Shown piece after piece: positions 1 through 8,339 of a DNA stretch of 64,000 nt. The translations under genes and the position numbers were made by a program. Within the stretch, counting starts at the first letter, position 1. Each line of letters opens with the position of its first letter. This DNA is from Saprospira grandis (GTDB taxonomy: Bacteria > Bacteroidota > Bacteroidia > Chitinophagales > Saprospiraceae), in assembly GCF_027594745.1 (NCBI RefSeq), contig NZ_CP110854.1, forward strand, positions 3,799,501 through 3,863,500. The letters run 5' to 3'. Under the pieces are notes generated by a model. The model was not told the DNA's origin and made no database searches. It worked only from the letters and a program-made list of their open reading frames with translations.

Positions 1-705
1 ACCCGCCTGCTCATCTATTCTTCTCCCTGTAATCCCACAGGCAGCCTGCTAACCAAAGAAGAATTGGCCAGTTGGGTGGAGGTACTCCAAGAATTTCCCA
101 ATCTAATCATTGTTTCAGACGAAATTTATGAGTACATTAACTTCAGTGGCCAAGCCCATGCGAGTATAGCCCAATTTGATCAAATCAAAGAACAGGTCGT
201 TATCGTTAACGGCTTTTCTAAAGGCTTTGCCATGACGGGCTGGCGCCTAGGCTATATGGCCGCCCCCCAATGGATTGCCGATGCCTGTATCAAAATTCAA
301 GGACAGTTTACTTCTGGCGCAAATGCCTTTGGCCAAATGGCCGCCGCCTATGCCCTAGAAGCTGAACAAGAGGCCACCCTCGCCATGCGCGAAGCCTTTG
401 AACGCCGCCGCAATTTATTGATCGAGCTGCTGCGCCAAATCCCTGGATTCCAAGTGAATAAACCCCAAGGGGCATTTTACCTCTTTCCCGATGTTTCGGC
501 CCTTTTTGGCAAAAGCTACGGAAATTACCAGATCCAAACCGATGAGGACCTGGTCCTTTATCTTCTAGAAACAGCCCATGTGGCCCTAGTGGGCGGCTCT
601 GCCTTTGGCAATGCCAATTGCCTGCGCCTGAGCTACGCCCTAGGCGAAGAAGACCTCAAAGAAGCTTGCCGCCGCATAGCGGAGGCCTGCGAAAAATTAA
701 AATAA
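1..705 (+). CDS. PLP-dependent class I/II aminotransferase, 3' part
   Basis: C-terminal part of a fold-type I aminotransferase, probably aspartate aminotransferase-like; such enzymes move an amino group between an amino acid and a 2-oxo acid in the cytoplasm. The frame is open from base 1, so the start lies outside the window; the TTG at 64 is internal. Visible motifs are SPCNPTGS near the left edge (NPTG binding loop), SDEIYEYI (Asp facing the pyridine nitrogen and the usual Tyr), SKGFAMTGWRLGY with the Schiff-base lysine, and CLRLSYA near the end with the arginine that holds the substrate carboxylate. accC follows after 19 bases on the same strand and may be co-transcribed. The family is clear but the substrate is not. 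Confidence 0.9.
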   Translation, partial: TRLLIYSSPCNPTGSLLTKEELASWVEVLQEFPNLIIVSDEIYEYINFSGQAHASIAQFDQIKEQVVIVNGFSKGFAMTGWRLGYMAAPQWIADACIKIQGQFTSGANAFGQMAAAYALEAEQEATLAMREAFERRRNLLIELLRQIPGFQVNKPQGAFYLFPDVSALFGKSYGNYQIQTDEDLVLYLLETAHVALVGGSAFGNANCLRLSYALGEEDLKEACRRIAEACEKLK

Positions 706-724
706 TTTAAACGACTGATACGCA

Positions 725-2218
725 ATGAAGAAAATATTGGTAGCCAACCGTGGCGAAATTGCCCTGCGCATTATGCGCAGCTGTAAAGAAATGGGGATTG
801 CTACTGTGGCCGTTTATTCGGAGGCTGACCGCCTCGCTCCACATGTACGCTATGCCGATGAGGCGATTTGTTTGGGCCCCGCCCCCTCTAATCAATCTTA
901 TCTCTTGGCCGATAAAATTATTGAAGAAGCCCAAAAGTTAGGGGTCGATGGGATTCATCCCGGCTATGGTTTCTTGAGCGAAAATGCAGGCTTTTCAGCG
1001 GCCGTAGCCGCAGCAGGCCTCACTTTTATTGGTCCAAAACCTAAGGCCATCGAAATGATGGGGAGCAAATTGGCCGCTAAAGAAGCGACCAAAGCTTATG
1101 ATATTCCCTTGGTGCCCGGTACCGATTATGCTTTGACCGATATTGAAGAAGCCAAAACCGTAGCCACCGAGATTGGCTTTCCCATTCTCATTAAGGCCTC
1201 TGCTGGTGGAGGTGGAAAAGGAATGCGTATCGTCGAAAAGGCCGAAGAGCTAGAAGAGCAAATGAAAAGAGCCGTTTCTGAGGCCCAAAATGCTTTTGGT
1301 GATGGCTCCGTTTTTATCGAGAAGTACATTAGCTCTCCCCGCCATATCGAAATCCAGGTCCTAGCCGATGGACATGGCAATGTGATCCACCTCTTTGAAA
1401 GGGAATGCTCTATCCAACGCCGCCACCAAAAGGTGATTGAAGAAGCGCCCTCTGTTATTTTGACCGAGGAATTGCGGGAAGCTATGGGCAAATCTGCCTG
1501 TGATGTGGCCCGCGCTTGTGATTATATAGGCGCCGGAACAGTAGAGTTTATCTTTGACGAAAATAATAATTACTATTTCCTAGAAATGAATACTCGTCTG
1601 CAGGTAGAGCATCCCGTAACAGAGCTCATCTCTGGAGTGGATTTGGTCCGCCAACAGATTCTCATTGCTAGGGGAGAAGTCCTACAAATTAAGCAAGAGG
1701 ATTTGAGGATTCAGGGACATGCGCTAGAGCTTCGGGTCTATGCCGAAGATCCCGCCAATAACTTCTTGCCTTCTATTGGCCGCTTGGAGCGCTACCGTGC
1801 GCCCAAAGGCGTGGGCGTTCGTTTGGATGATGGTTATGAGGAAGGTATGGAGATTCCCATTTACTATGACCCCATGATTGCCAAGTTGATTACTTATGGT
1901 AAGGATAGAGAAGAGGCCATTAGTCGGATGTTGCGAGCGATTGAGGAATATGAAATTGATGGTCCAGCTACTACTTTGCCCTTTGGCCGCTTTGCTTTAG
2001 AGCATGAGGCTTTTGTGAGCGGAAAGTTTGATACACATTTTGTCAAAAACTATTTCCGTCCCGAATTGCTGCAAAAAGAAGCGCCAGAAGAAGAGCTTTT
2101 GGCCGCTATGCTAGTGGCGCATTTGCTTGATCAAAAAGGAAATAAGGCTAGCGCTACAACCGCTAGTAACAATCAGGGCGCAAAGCGTTCTGCTTGGAAA
2201 GATAGAGCGAAGCACTAA
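725..2218 (+). CDS. accC: Biotin carboxylase (acetyl-/acyl-CoA carboxylase subunit)
   Basis: 497 aa ATP-grasp enzyme that carboxylates biotin on its carrier protein, the first half-reaction of acetyl-CoA (or propionyl-CoA) carboxylase. It begins MKKILVANRGEIALRI, has the glycine-rich ATP loop KASAGGGGKGMRIV at residues 157-170, and EMNTRLQVEHPVTE at 287-300 with the metal and bicarbonate residues. Stand-alone AccC is usually about 450 aa; here about 45 extra residues end in a Ser/Thr/Asn-rich tail. Such tails are common in Bacteroidota acyl-CoA carboxylase alpha subunits, so a propionyl-CoA role is possible. No biotin carrier or carboxyltransferase gene is adjacent. A strong terminator follows at 2236-2270. 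Confidence 0.9.
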   Translation: MKKILVANRGEIALRIMRSCKEMGIATVAVYSEADRLAPHVRYADEAICLGPAPSNQSYLLADKIIEEAQKLGVDGIHPGYGFLSENAGFSAAVAAAGLTFIGPKPKAIEMMGSKLAAKEATKAYDIPLVPGTDYALTDIEEAKTVATEIGFPILIKASAGGGGKGMRIVEKAEELEEQMKRAVSEAQNAFGDGSVFIEKYISSPRHIEIQVLADGHGNVIHLFERECSIQRRHQKVIEEAPSVILTEELREAMGKSACDVARACDYIGAGTVEFIFDENNNYYFLEMNTRLQVEHPVTELISGVDLVRQQILIARGEVLQIKQEDLRIQGHALELRVYAEDPANNFLPSIGRLERYRAPKGVGVRLDDGYEEGMEIPIYYDPMIAKLITYGKDREEAISRMLRAIEEYEIDGPATTLPFGRFALEHEAFVSGKFDTHFVKNYFRPELLQKEAPEEELLAAMLVAHLLDQKGNKASATTASNNQGAKRSAWKDRAKH

Positions 2219-2235
2219 GTTTAGCTGTATTGCGC

Positions 2236-2270
2236 AAAGGCCCAAAACGATCGTTTTGGGCCTTTTTTTT
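2236..2270 (+). terminator. Rho-independent terminator after accC
   Basis: Perfect inverted repeat AGGCCCAAAACGA / TCGTTTTGGGCCT followed by a run of eight T, 18 bases past the accC stop. Confidence 0.9.
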
Positions 2271-2271
2271 C

Positions 2272-2394
2272 GGCTGAGGGGCTGTAGCAGGGCCGCCGAA
2301 GGCGGCAGACCAAGGAGCGAAGCGACGCAGGGCCGAGCAGACCTGCGAGCTGCGAAATGGCCCGACCCGCCCGCAGGGCGGGGCAGCCCCAAAA
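2272..2394 (-). repeat. GC-rich intergenic element, copy 1
   Basis: Ends in GGCCCCAAAA at the right, so it lies in A orientation (A-run end on the right of the + strand). It carries CAGACC, the core GGCCGAGCAGACCTGCGAGC and a variable hairpin GGAGCGAAGCGAC. The usual CTAGGCC end is not recognisable, so this copy is shortened or diverged. It lies between convergent genes. Confidence 0.85.
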
Positions 2395-2416
2395 GAAAAT
2401 ACATCTCTTCCTAAAC

Positions 2417-2453
2417 AGAAAAAGGGCCCTAGCCAATTCGCTAGCGCCCTTTC
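2417..2453 (-). terminator. Terminator of the TPR gene
   Basis: Read on the minus strand: AAAGGGCGCTAGC, loop, GCTAGGGCCCTTTTT. Stem and U-run lie 20-55 bases beyond the stop of the 2474-4168 gene. Confidence 0.75.
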
Positions 2454-2473
2454 GGTTATATTGGAGCAAAGAA

Positions 2474-4168
2474 CTACTTCAAAAAAGCCAGTTCTTCTGC
2501 CTGATGAGCTTTTTTATAAGCGGCCTTAATGGCAGCGGGCAAATCTTTAGGCGATTGTTCTTGGAAATAAATGTCGAGTTTTGCGTCTCCCTCGCCAATG
2601 CCACAGAGCACAAAGAAGGCTTTGCGGAGGCGGAACTGCATATTTTGGCTCATCTTGCCACTGTCTAGCGGTTGTAGTTCGATCGCTACGCCAGAGCTAG
2701 CCTCTTTGAGGATGCGATAAATGGCGCGAGTGGGTTTTTGGCCCAAATTAAGGAGGAAAAGTCCCTTGGGGGTAAGTTGCAAAAGCATGCCCTCAAAGGC
2801 TTTGAGCAAGAGGCTTTGCATCTCTTTGGGCAGCTCCTTGAGTAAGGGATTTTGAGCAATTGTGGCTTTGCGGTGGACCGTCCACAGCTTGGCATTAACC
2901 TCTTGGATAAAGGGAGACTGGGCATTTTCGGCCATAGCGGCAGCAAATTCGTCCAGCATTTCCCCTTCTTCTTCCTTGGCCTTTTTGGCGAGGAAGTCGG
3001 CACAATGCAGCTTGAGCATATCCATGGCCTTTTCATGAAACTCCTCATCGGCTTCTAGCAGCATTTCGTAGGCATTGGCCAAATCGCCTTGGCGGATATA
3101 GAGCAGGCCAAGTTGATAAAAGCCTTCTGCTTTGCCGGCGGCTTCTCGGGTCATGCCTTCAAAAGCTTTTTCGGCTTCGGTCCATTCTTCTAGGGCTAGG
3201 GCAATCTGTCCGAGTTTTTGATAGAGGGGCCAGCGGTTATAGGCGGCCATATCGAGGCCGAGTTCCAAGTACATTTTGGCCATGGGCAACTGCCCGAGCC
3301 GTTCTGCAGTTTGGGCCAAAAGCAGGTAGCTTTCGCTATCATCGCCTTCGGTTTTCATGGCGGCTTTAAAATCGGCTTGTGCTTCTTTTAGTTGGTTGCG
3401 ATAGAGAAGGGCACGGCCTTTTTTCTTGAGGGTATAAGCGGTTTGGCCGCCCTGTTTCTTTTCGATATCCAAAACATCGGCAAAGCAATATTCGGCCTCT
3501 TCATAATTGGCCAACTGCATATAATAATCGCCCAAAGCGAGGCGATATTCAATGTTTTTGGGGTCGCTTGCAATTAAATCTCGATAGGCCTTAATGGCGT
3601 CCTCGCTGCGTTCTAGCTTTTTGAGTAGAGCAATTTCTTGCTGGGCCAATAAGATAGCGCCGACCTCTTCTCCCTTCAAAAACTGTAGACTTTGGAGGGC
3701 CTCTTCATATTGTCCCAATTGCTCTAGGCTATCCACTTTTAGGCGGAGGGCCAAAACATCATCGGGGGCTTGGGCCAACAGCTTATTGAGTTGCAAAAGG
3801 CTTTTTTCTTCCTCGCCCTGGCTGCTATAATAAAGCGCTAGGGCATATTGCAAGTCTTTTTCTTCTGGAATTTCTTTTTGCAAGGCCTGCAAAAGGGCCA
3901 GGGCTTCCTTGGCTTCTCCTTTTTGCAATAAGCTCAGCGCCAGAGCCAAACGATAATTGGCTTGGGGCGAGATGGCAATCGCTTTTTGGTAAAAATCAAT
4001 CGCCTGCTCTTGGTCCTTGAGCAAACGATAGTATTCGGCCTGATAATAAAAACAGAAGGCCTCTTCGCCATATTCTGTTTTGGCCTCTTCAATTAAACTA
4101 TCCAATTGGTAGAAATCAGCTTTCGACTGCGCCTCTTCTAAGGCAGCGATCAGTTCTACTTTTGTCAT
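2474..4168 (-). CDS. TPR-repeat protein
   Basis: 564 aa protein of at least nine tetratricopeptide helical pairs from about residue 20 to 400 (for example EQAIDFYQKAIAISPQANYR, EAEYCFADVLDIEK). A distinct C-terminal region of about 150 residues has no repeat character. There is no signal peptide or membrane segment, so it is probably a cytoplasmic scaffold. ATG at 4168-4166, TAG at 2476-2474. It is transcribed alone, convergent with accC. Partners and process cannot be inferred from sequence. Confidence 0.8.
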   Translation of the reverse strand: MTKVELIAALEEAQSKADFYQLDSLIEEAKTEYGEEAFCFYYQAEYYRLLKDQEQAIDFYQKAIAISPQANYRLALALSLLQKGEAKEALALLQALQKEIPEEKDLQYALALYYSSQGEEEKSLLQLNKLLAQAPDDVLALRLKVDSLEQLGQYEEALQSLQFLKGEEVGAILLAQQEIALLKKLERSEDAIKAYRDLIASDPKNIEYRLALGDYYMQLANYEEAEYCFADVLDIEKKQGGQTAYTLKKKGRALLYRNQLKEAQADFKAAMKTEGDDSESYLLLAQTAERLGQLPMAKMYLELGLDMAAYNRWPLYQKLGQIALALEEWTEAEKAFEGMTREAAGKAEGFYQLGLLYIRQGDLANAYEMLLEADEEFHEKAMDMLKLHCADFLAKKAKEEEGEMLDEFAAAMAENAQSPFIQEVNAKLWTVHRKATIAQNPLLKELPKEMQSLLLKAFEGMLLQLTPKGLFLLNLGQKPTRAIYRILKEASSGVAIELQPLDSGKMSQNMQFRLRKAFFVLCGIGEGDAKLDIYFQEQSPKDLPAAIKAAYKKAHQAEELAFLK

Positions 4169-4335
4169 TTTTAAGGTTTTAATGGCTGTGGCTGGGCAAT
4201 GGCCTGTTTAGCCCTGCACGGCTATCCATAAGTAGGTTAAATGTTGGCAGCATTAAGTTACAAAAAAAGCGATTGATATTGCTTTTTTACCTAAATAAGT
4301 TCCATTTCCCCCAATTTTTTATTGAGGAGGATTAT

Positions 4336-4497
4336 TTTTGGGGGCCTCCGCTGCGGCTTCGCCTTGCGGCGCTAGGTTGCGGGGCTCGCAGGTCTGCTCG
4401 GCCCTGCGCGGGCTGCACCCGCTGGGTCTGGCCTTCGGCCACCCCTGCACATCGCTAGGCCGTTTGGCCTACGGCCATGGCGGCTTTGCCGCCTGCT
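4336..4497 (+). repeat. GC-rich intergenic element, copy 2
   Basis: T orientation (TTTTTGGGGGCC on the left). First hairpin CCGCTGCGGCTTCGCCTTGCGG, then the core GCTCGCAGGTCTGCTCGGCC, second hairpin GCGCGGGCTGCACCCGC, GGTCTGGCC, and the CATCGCTAGGCC end, followed by a GGCCTACGGCC hairpin. It sits between divergent genes. Confidence 0.9.
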
Positions 4498-4534
4498 AGT
4501 TGTCCCTAGGCTGGAGGATATAATAGCTTTTGTT

Positions 4535-4594
4535 AGTCCCTCAGCTTTTTCTTGGGGTTTTTGAAAAAAGGAGATAAAGAAAGCGCACACTCCA
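4535..4594. repeat. Intergenic repeat of about 55 bp, also at 33452-33503
   Basis: Starts TTAGTCCCTCAGCTTTTTC and continues as an A/G-rich stretch ending near AAGAAAGCGCAC. A diverged copy occupies 33452-33503. It does not belong to the GC-rich element. Function unknown. Confidence 0.6.
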
Positions 4595-4640
4595 CTATTT
4601 CCATATGGTCCTTCAAAATATCCAACAAAAATAGGTTTTG

Positions 4641-5495
4641 ATGTTAGTAATTAAGCTGTTAAAATATAGTGTTTTATTCTTGTTGATTTGTTCTTGTAGT
4701 ATTTATAGATTTGAAGACTTTGATCGACTCGATAAAATAAATAAGCGTAGAATCAAAGGCATTGTTTTGAATGCTGAAAATGTAGGAGCTTTGGATAGGA
4801 GCTTTTTTACCGTAGAAAATTTTAAAACTCAATTTCCTAACTTGGAAATAACAAGTATACATGGAGATCTAAATTTAGAGTTAATACTTCCCTGTCTAGT
4901 TAAAACAAAGCATCTGAATTTTTATCATGCTCGTAATCTAAATGGGGCGCCTTTAACTTCTTTAGTTGATTATGAAAGCTTGATAAAAATTGGTTTTTTG
5001 GCTTGTGATATAGATAGCCTTCCTCCTATCTGTACAGAGATAACAGATCTGAGTTGGATTCAAATATATGAGTCTCCCAATATAAATCATGAACAAGTAT
5101 TTGCTGTTTTAGCAAATATGAAAAATTTAGAGGTACTATATTATGAAAAAAATCAACTCAAGCAACTACCTGAATCTATACTAAGAGTTAGGCAGCTAAA
5201 ATCATTGAACTTAAATGAAAATCAACTAACTGATCTTCCTGCATTAGATAGTTTGAAGTATTTGTATACAGTAGATGTTTCATGGAATAGTTTTACAGAA
5301 TATCCTCTTTGTTTAACTAATTTGAGGCGAGATAAGCGAATTGATATTGTTGTAGCTATGAATAAAATTAAAAAAATTCCACTATCTGTTTTCGATAGGA
5401 GGTATAGAATATTTAATGTCTATGGAAACCCTTTAAATACAGAGAGTTTAAGGTTGTTAGATAGAAGAATGAAAGCTAAATATGAGACTTGGTGA
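4641..5495 (+). CDS. Leucine-rich-repeat lipoprotein, AT-rich
   Basis: About 284 aa from the ATG at 4641; a TTG three bases upstream is possible but less likely. A hydrophobic segment ends in the lipobox-like LLICSCS, so a lipid-anchored envelope protein is expected. Leucine-rich repeats lie in the second half (LPESILRVRQLKSLNLNEN, LTDLPALDSLKYLYTVDVS). The gene is clearly AT-richer than its neighbours and flanked on both sides by GC-rich elements (copies 2 and 3), which suggests acquisition. Surface or adhesion function is only a guess from the fold. Confidence 0.75.
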   Translation: MLVIKLLKYSVLFLLICSCSIYRFEDFDRLDKINKRRIKGIVLNAENVGALDRSFFTVENFKTQFPNLEITSIHGDLNLELILPCLVKTKHLNFYHARNLNGAPLTSLVDYESLIKIGFLACDIDSLPPICTEITDLSWIQIYESPNINHEQVFAVLANMKNLEVLYYEKNQLKQLPESILRVRQLKSLNLNENQLTDLPALDSLKYLYTVDVSWNSFTEYPLCLTNLRRDKRIDIVVAMNKIKKIPLSVFDRRYRIFNVYGNPLNTESLRLLDRRMKAKYETW

Positions 5496-5524
5496 AATTT
5501 TATTTATGATAGATCTCTTTTAAA

Positions 5525-5677
5525 GACCCTCGAAGAGGGCCCATGGCCGAAGGCCAAACGGCCTAGGGGCCTGAAAGGGTGGCCGCAGGCCAGACCCAGC
5601 CGCTGAAAGCGGCGCAGGGCCGAGCAGACCTGCGAGCCCTGTAAGGGCCCGGCCGCCGCAGGCGGCAGGCCCCAAAA
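5525..5677 (-). repeat. GC-rich intergenic element, copy 3
   Basis: A orientation. Right end GGCGGCAGGCCCCAAAAAA, core GGCCGAGCAGACCTGCGAGC, variable hairpin GCCGCTGAAAGCGGC, far end GGCCTAGGGGCCTGAAAG. It belongs to the subfamily with a CCTAGGGGCCTGAAAG end and a CCGGCCGCCGCAGGCGGC stem, shared with copy 13. It fills most of the 310-base gap. Confidence 0.9.
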
Positions 5678-5755
5678 AACAAAAATAAATCTTGCTCCTC
5701 CTTTAAAATTAGGGCTCAAAAACGACAAGAAAGACATTTTGAAATGAGTTCTATC

Positions 5756-5773
5756 CAAAGTTCCTTATCTTTC
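5756..5773 (+). promoter_or_regulatory. Candidate promoter, TTATCTTTC box
   Basis: AAGTTCCTTATCTTTC, 33-50 bases before the DUF5682 start. It matches the Bacteroidota -7 consensus TAnnTTTG except for the last base, and the same string recurs before four other genes here. Confidence 0.4.
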
Positions 5774-5805
5774 AGCGGCTCAATATCTGCTCAAAAAAAG
5801 AATTT

Positions 5806-8106
5806 ATGGATTTACAATTGTTAGGCATTCGACATCATGGACCAGGTTCGGCTAGGGCACTAGCTGCCTTTTTAGAAAGCTATCAGCCAGAGCTTATTTT
5901 GCTGGAGGGGGTAGAAGATGCCGATGCTTTACTGCCTTATTTGGACCGAGAGGATATGCAGCCTCCATTGGCCCAACTCATTTATAATCCAAAGAATTTA
6001 CAACAAGCTGTTTATTATCCCTTTGCGGCTTTTTCTCCAGAATGGCAGGCTATGCGTTATGCCCAAGCGCAAAATATTCCGCTTTGGCATTTTGATTTGC
6101 CGCAATCTATTCGCTTTGGCCTACAGACAACAGAGGCTTCGGCTTTGGAGCAGGCAGCCGAGCAGCTAGAAGCGCCCGCCCTAGAAAATCAGTCGATCAA
6201 TCAGGATGAAATCAGGAAAGACCCCTTGGGCTATATGGCCAAACTGGCGGGTTATGAAGATAGTGAGCGCTGGTGGGAGGTCCATTTTGAACAATACGAT
6301 GGGGAGCCTGCGGCCCTTTTTGCCCAAATTTTGAGCTTGATGCAGGAATTGCGTAAGGATATGCCGCATCAACCCACGGCAAACGGAATTATAGAAGCCC
6401 TGCGGGAGGCTTATATGCGCAAAACCTTGCGTCAGGCCAAGCGCCGACAGTTTAAAAAAGTAGTGGTGGTTTGTGGGGCTTGGCATACGCCCGCACTTGA
6501 TTTATCGGCTTTTTCGGAGCAGGCAGATAATGCTTTACTTCGGGGCTTGCCCAAGGTGAAAACGGCGGCAAGTTGGATCCCTTGGTCCTATGAGCGTTTG
6601 TCTAGAGAGGCGGGTTATGGGGCCGGCATTGTTTCTCCAGCTTGGTACAGCCTATTATTTGAGCATAGGGAAGAAGCGGTTTTGCGTTGGATGAGTCGGG
6701 CGGCGCAATTATTTAGAGCGGAAGGCTTGTCGGCTAGTCCGGCCCAGGTCATTGATGCCATTCGTTTGGCCCAGGCCACGGCCCATTTGCGAGGGCAGAT
6801 GCTGCCAGGCATTCAGGAATTATTTGAGGCGGCCCAAACCTTATTTACACAAGGAGAAACCGAAGCCTTGGCCCTTTTGCGCAAGCGATTGATTGTGGGG
6901 GAAGCCTTTGGGGAGGTCTCTGCGGATATTCCCAGTTTGCCATTGCAAGAAGATATAGATCGGCAGATTAAAAGCTTGAAGCTTAAAAAATACCGTCAAT
7001 CATCGGAGGCACTTTGGCTAAAGGCCACAAAGTCTAGGCCCAGAGGCGGCTTAGATTTGCGAAATGAATTTGACCGAGAACAGAGTCGGTTTTTGCATCG
7101 TCTTTGCCTAATTGGTCTGCCTTGGGGCCAAGAAGAGGCCCAAACGGGCCGTGAAAAGAGTAGCCGCAACGAATATTGGCAATTGAAATGGCAGGCAGAT
7201 TTTGCCCTACATATTATAGAGGCCAACACCTACGGAAATACTTTGCTATTGGCTGCGGAGCAAATGAGTTTGGCCAAGGCCAAAGAGATGCAGCGCTTAG
7301 AGGATTTGAGCAATTTATTGGAATTGGTGCTTAAGGCGCATTTGCCAGAATTGATGCAGCAACTTTTGGCCGAATTTCAGCATCGGGCGGCTCTGACCAA
7401 AGATGTATTGATGCTCATGGATGCTTTGCCGCCCTTAGTGCAGGTGTTGCGTTATGGAGATGTTCGACAAACGGACCTTTCTACTTTGGGGCAATTGGTG
7501 GAGCAATTATTGGCTAGGGTGGTGGTGGCCTTGCCTAGGGCGGCTACGGCCCTAGATGAAGAAGCTTCTGCGGCCTTTTTTAAGGCCATAATCAAATTGC
7601 ATCAAGCGGTGGTTTTGCTCAATGAGGAGGAGCAACTGGCCCTTTGGCAGTCGGCCCTATTGCAGCTAGGAGAGCAAAAAGGCTTGAGAGCGAATTTGCA
7701 GGGCTTGGCCTTGCGCCTACTTTTCGACCAAAAGGTATTGCCCTTAGAGGAGCTAGCCGCCAAGATGAGTTTGGCCCTTTCTTTGGGTCAGGAGCGAGCA
7801 GCTGCGGCCGCCTGGATAGAAGGCTTTTTGTATGGGAGTGGGCTGCTGTTGATTCACAATCAGTCGCTTTGGTTGATTTTGGACCAGTGGCTAAGCGCTC
7901 TGCCAGCCAGACAGTTTCAGGAATTACTGCCCTTATTAAGGCGTAGTTTTAGCCAGTTTAGTCGCTCGGAGCGGCAAAAAATGTTACAACTGGCCAAACA
8001 TCCACCAAAAGTAGAGGAGAGCGCATCCAAAGAAAGTAGGCTAGAAGCCTGGCCCGAAGAACTGGAAAAGGCACTTTTACCTTTTTTACAAAATATTTTA
8101 GCGTAA
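5806..8106 (+). CDS. DUF5682 family protein
   Basis: 766 aa cytoplasmic protein with the family opening MDLQLLGIRHHGPGSARAL and conserved early segments LLEGVEDADALLPY, YPFAAFSPEWQAMRYA and VVCGAWHTPAL near residue 220. The rest is Leu/Ala-rich helical sequence. In many bacteria, as I recall, DUF5682 genes sit with MoxR-type AAA+ ATPase, von Willebrand A and SWIM zinc-finger genes in putative conflict or chaperone systems. None of these is adjacent here, so the gene looks orphaned, bracketed by GC-rich elements 3 and 4. Biochemical role unknown. ATG at 5806 has an A-rich leader. Confidence 0.8.
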   Translation: MDLQLLGIRHHGPGSARALAAFLESYQPELILLEGVEDADALLPYLDREDMQPPLAQLIYNPKNLQQAVYYPFAAFSPEWQAMRYAQAQNIPLWHFDLPQSIRFGLQTTEASALEQAAEQLEAPALENQSINQDEIRKDPLGYMAKLAGYEDSERWWEVHFEQYDGEPAALFAQILSLMQELRKDMPHQPTANGIIEALREAYMRKTLRQAKRRQFKKVVVVCGAWHTPALDLSAFSEQADNALLRGLPKVKTAASWIPWSYERLSREAGYGAGIVSPAWYSLLFEHREEAVLRWMSRAAQLFRAEGLSASPAQVIDAIRLAQATAHLRGQMLPGIQELFEAAQTLFTQGETEALALLRKRLIVGEAFGEVSADIPSLPLQEDIDRQIKSLKLKKYRQSSEALWLKATKSRPRGGLDLRNEFDREQSRFLHRLCLIGLPWGQEEAQTGREKSSRNEYWQLKWQADFALHIIEANTYGNTLLLAAEQMSLAKAKEMQRLEDLSNLLELVLKAHLPELMQQLLAEFQHRAALTKDVLMLMDALPPLVQVLRYGDVRQTDLSTLGQLVEQLLARVVVALPRAATALDEEASAAFFKAIIKLHQAVVLLNEEEQLALWQSALLQLGEQKGLRANLQGLALRLLFDQKVLPLEELAAKMSLALSLGQERAAAAAWIEGFLYGSGLLLIHNQSLWLILDQWLSALPARQFQELLPLLRRSFSQFSRSERQKMLQLAKHPPKVEESASKESRLEAWPEELEKALLPFLQNILA

Positions 8107-8133
8107 ATTTGCCCCGCCTCAGCAAAATTGGCA

Positions 8134-8279
8134 AGAGGGCCGAAGGCCCGACGGCCTAGCGATGTGAAGGGGGGGCGCAAAGCGCCAGACCAAAGCCGCC
8201 AAAGGCGGCTGCAGGGCCGAGCGAGCAGCGAGCCCCGAAACGTAGCGCCCGCAGCTTGCTGCGGGAGGCCCCAAAAAAA
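8134..8279 (-). repeat. GC-rich intergenic element, copy 4
   Basis: A orientation. Right end GGGAGGCCCCAAAAAAA, stem CCCGCAGCTTGCTGCGGG, core variant GGCCGAGCGAGCAGCGAGC, variable hairpin AAGCCGCCAAAGGCGGCT, far end GGCCTAGCGATG. It sits 61 bases before the next start. Confidence 0.9.
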
Positions 8280-8339
8280 GAACAAACTTAACCGACAACA
8301 GCACAAAAAATGTGCATCAAAAACAAATGAATTTTTATT

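Noticed and set aside
4372..4590. Open frames within GC-rich elements (also near 2111-2414, 8119-8405, 12876-13229, 14615-14875, 21085-21297, 34642-34863, 56974-57338)
   Set aside because: They exist only because the GC-rich repeats lack stops in several frames. Translations are Arg/Ala/Gly/Pro-rich and occur in whichever frame the repeat falls; no start or ribosome-binding context.
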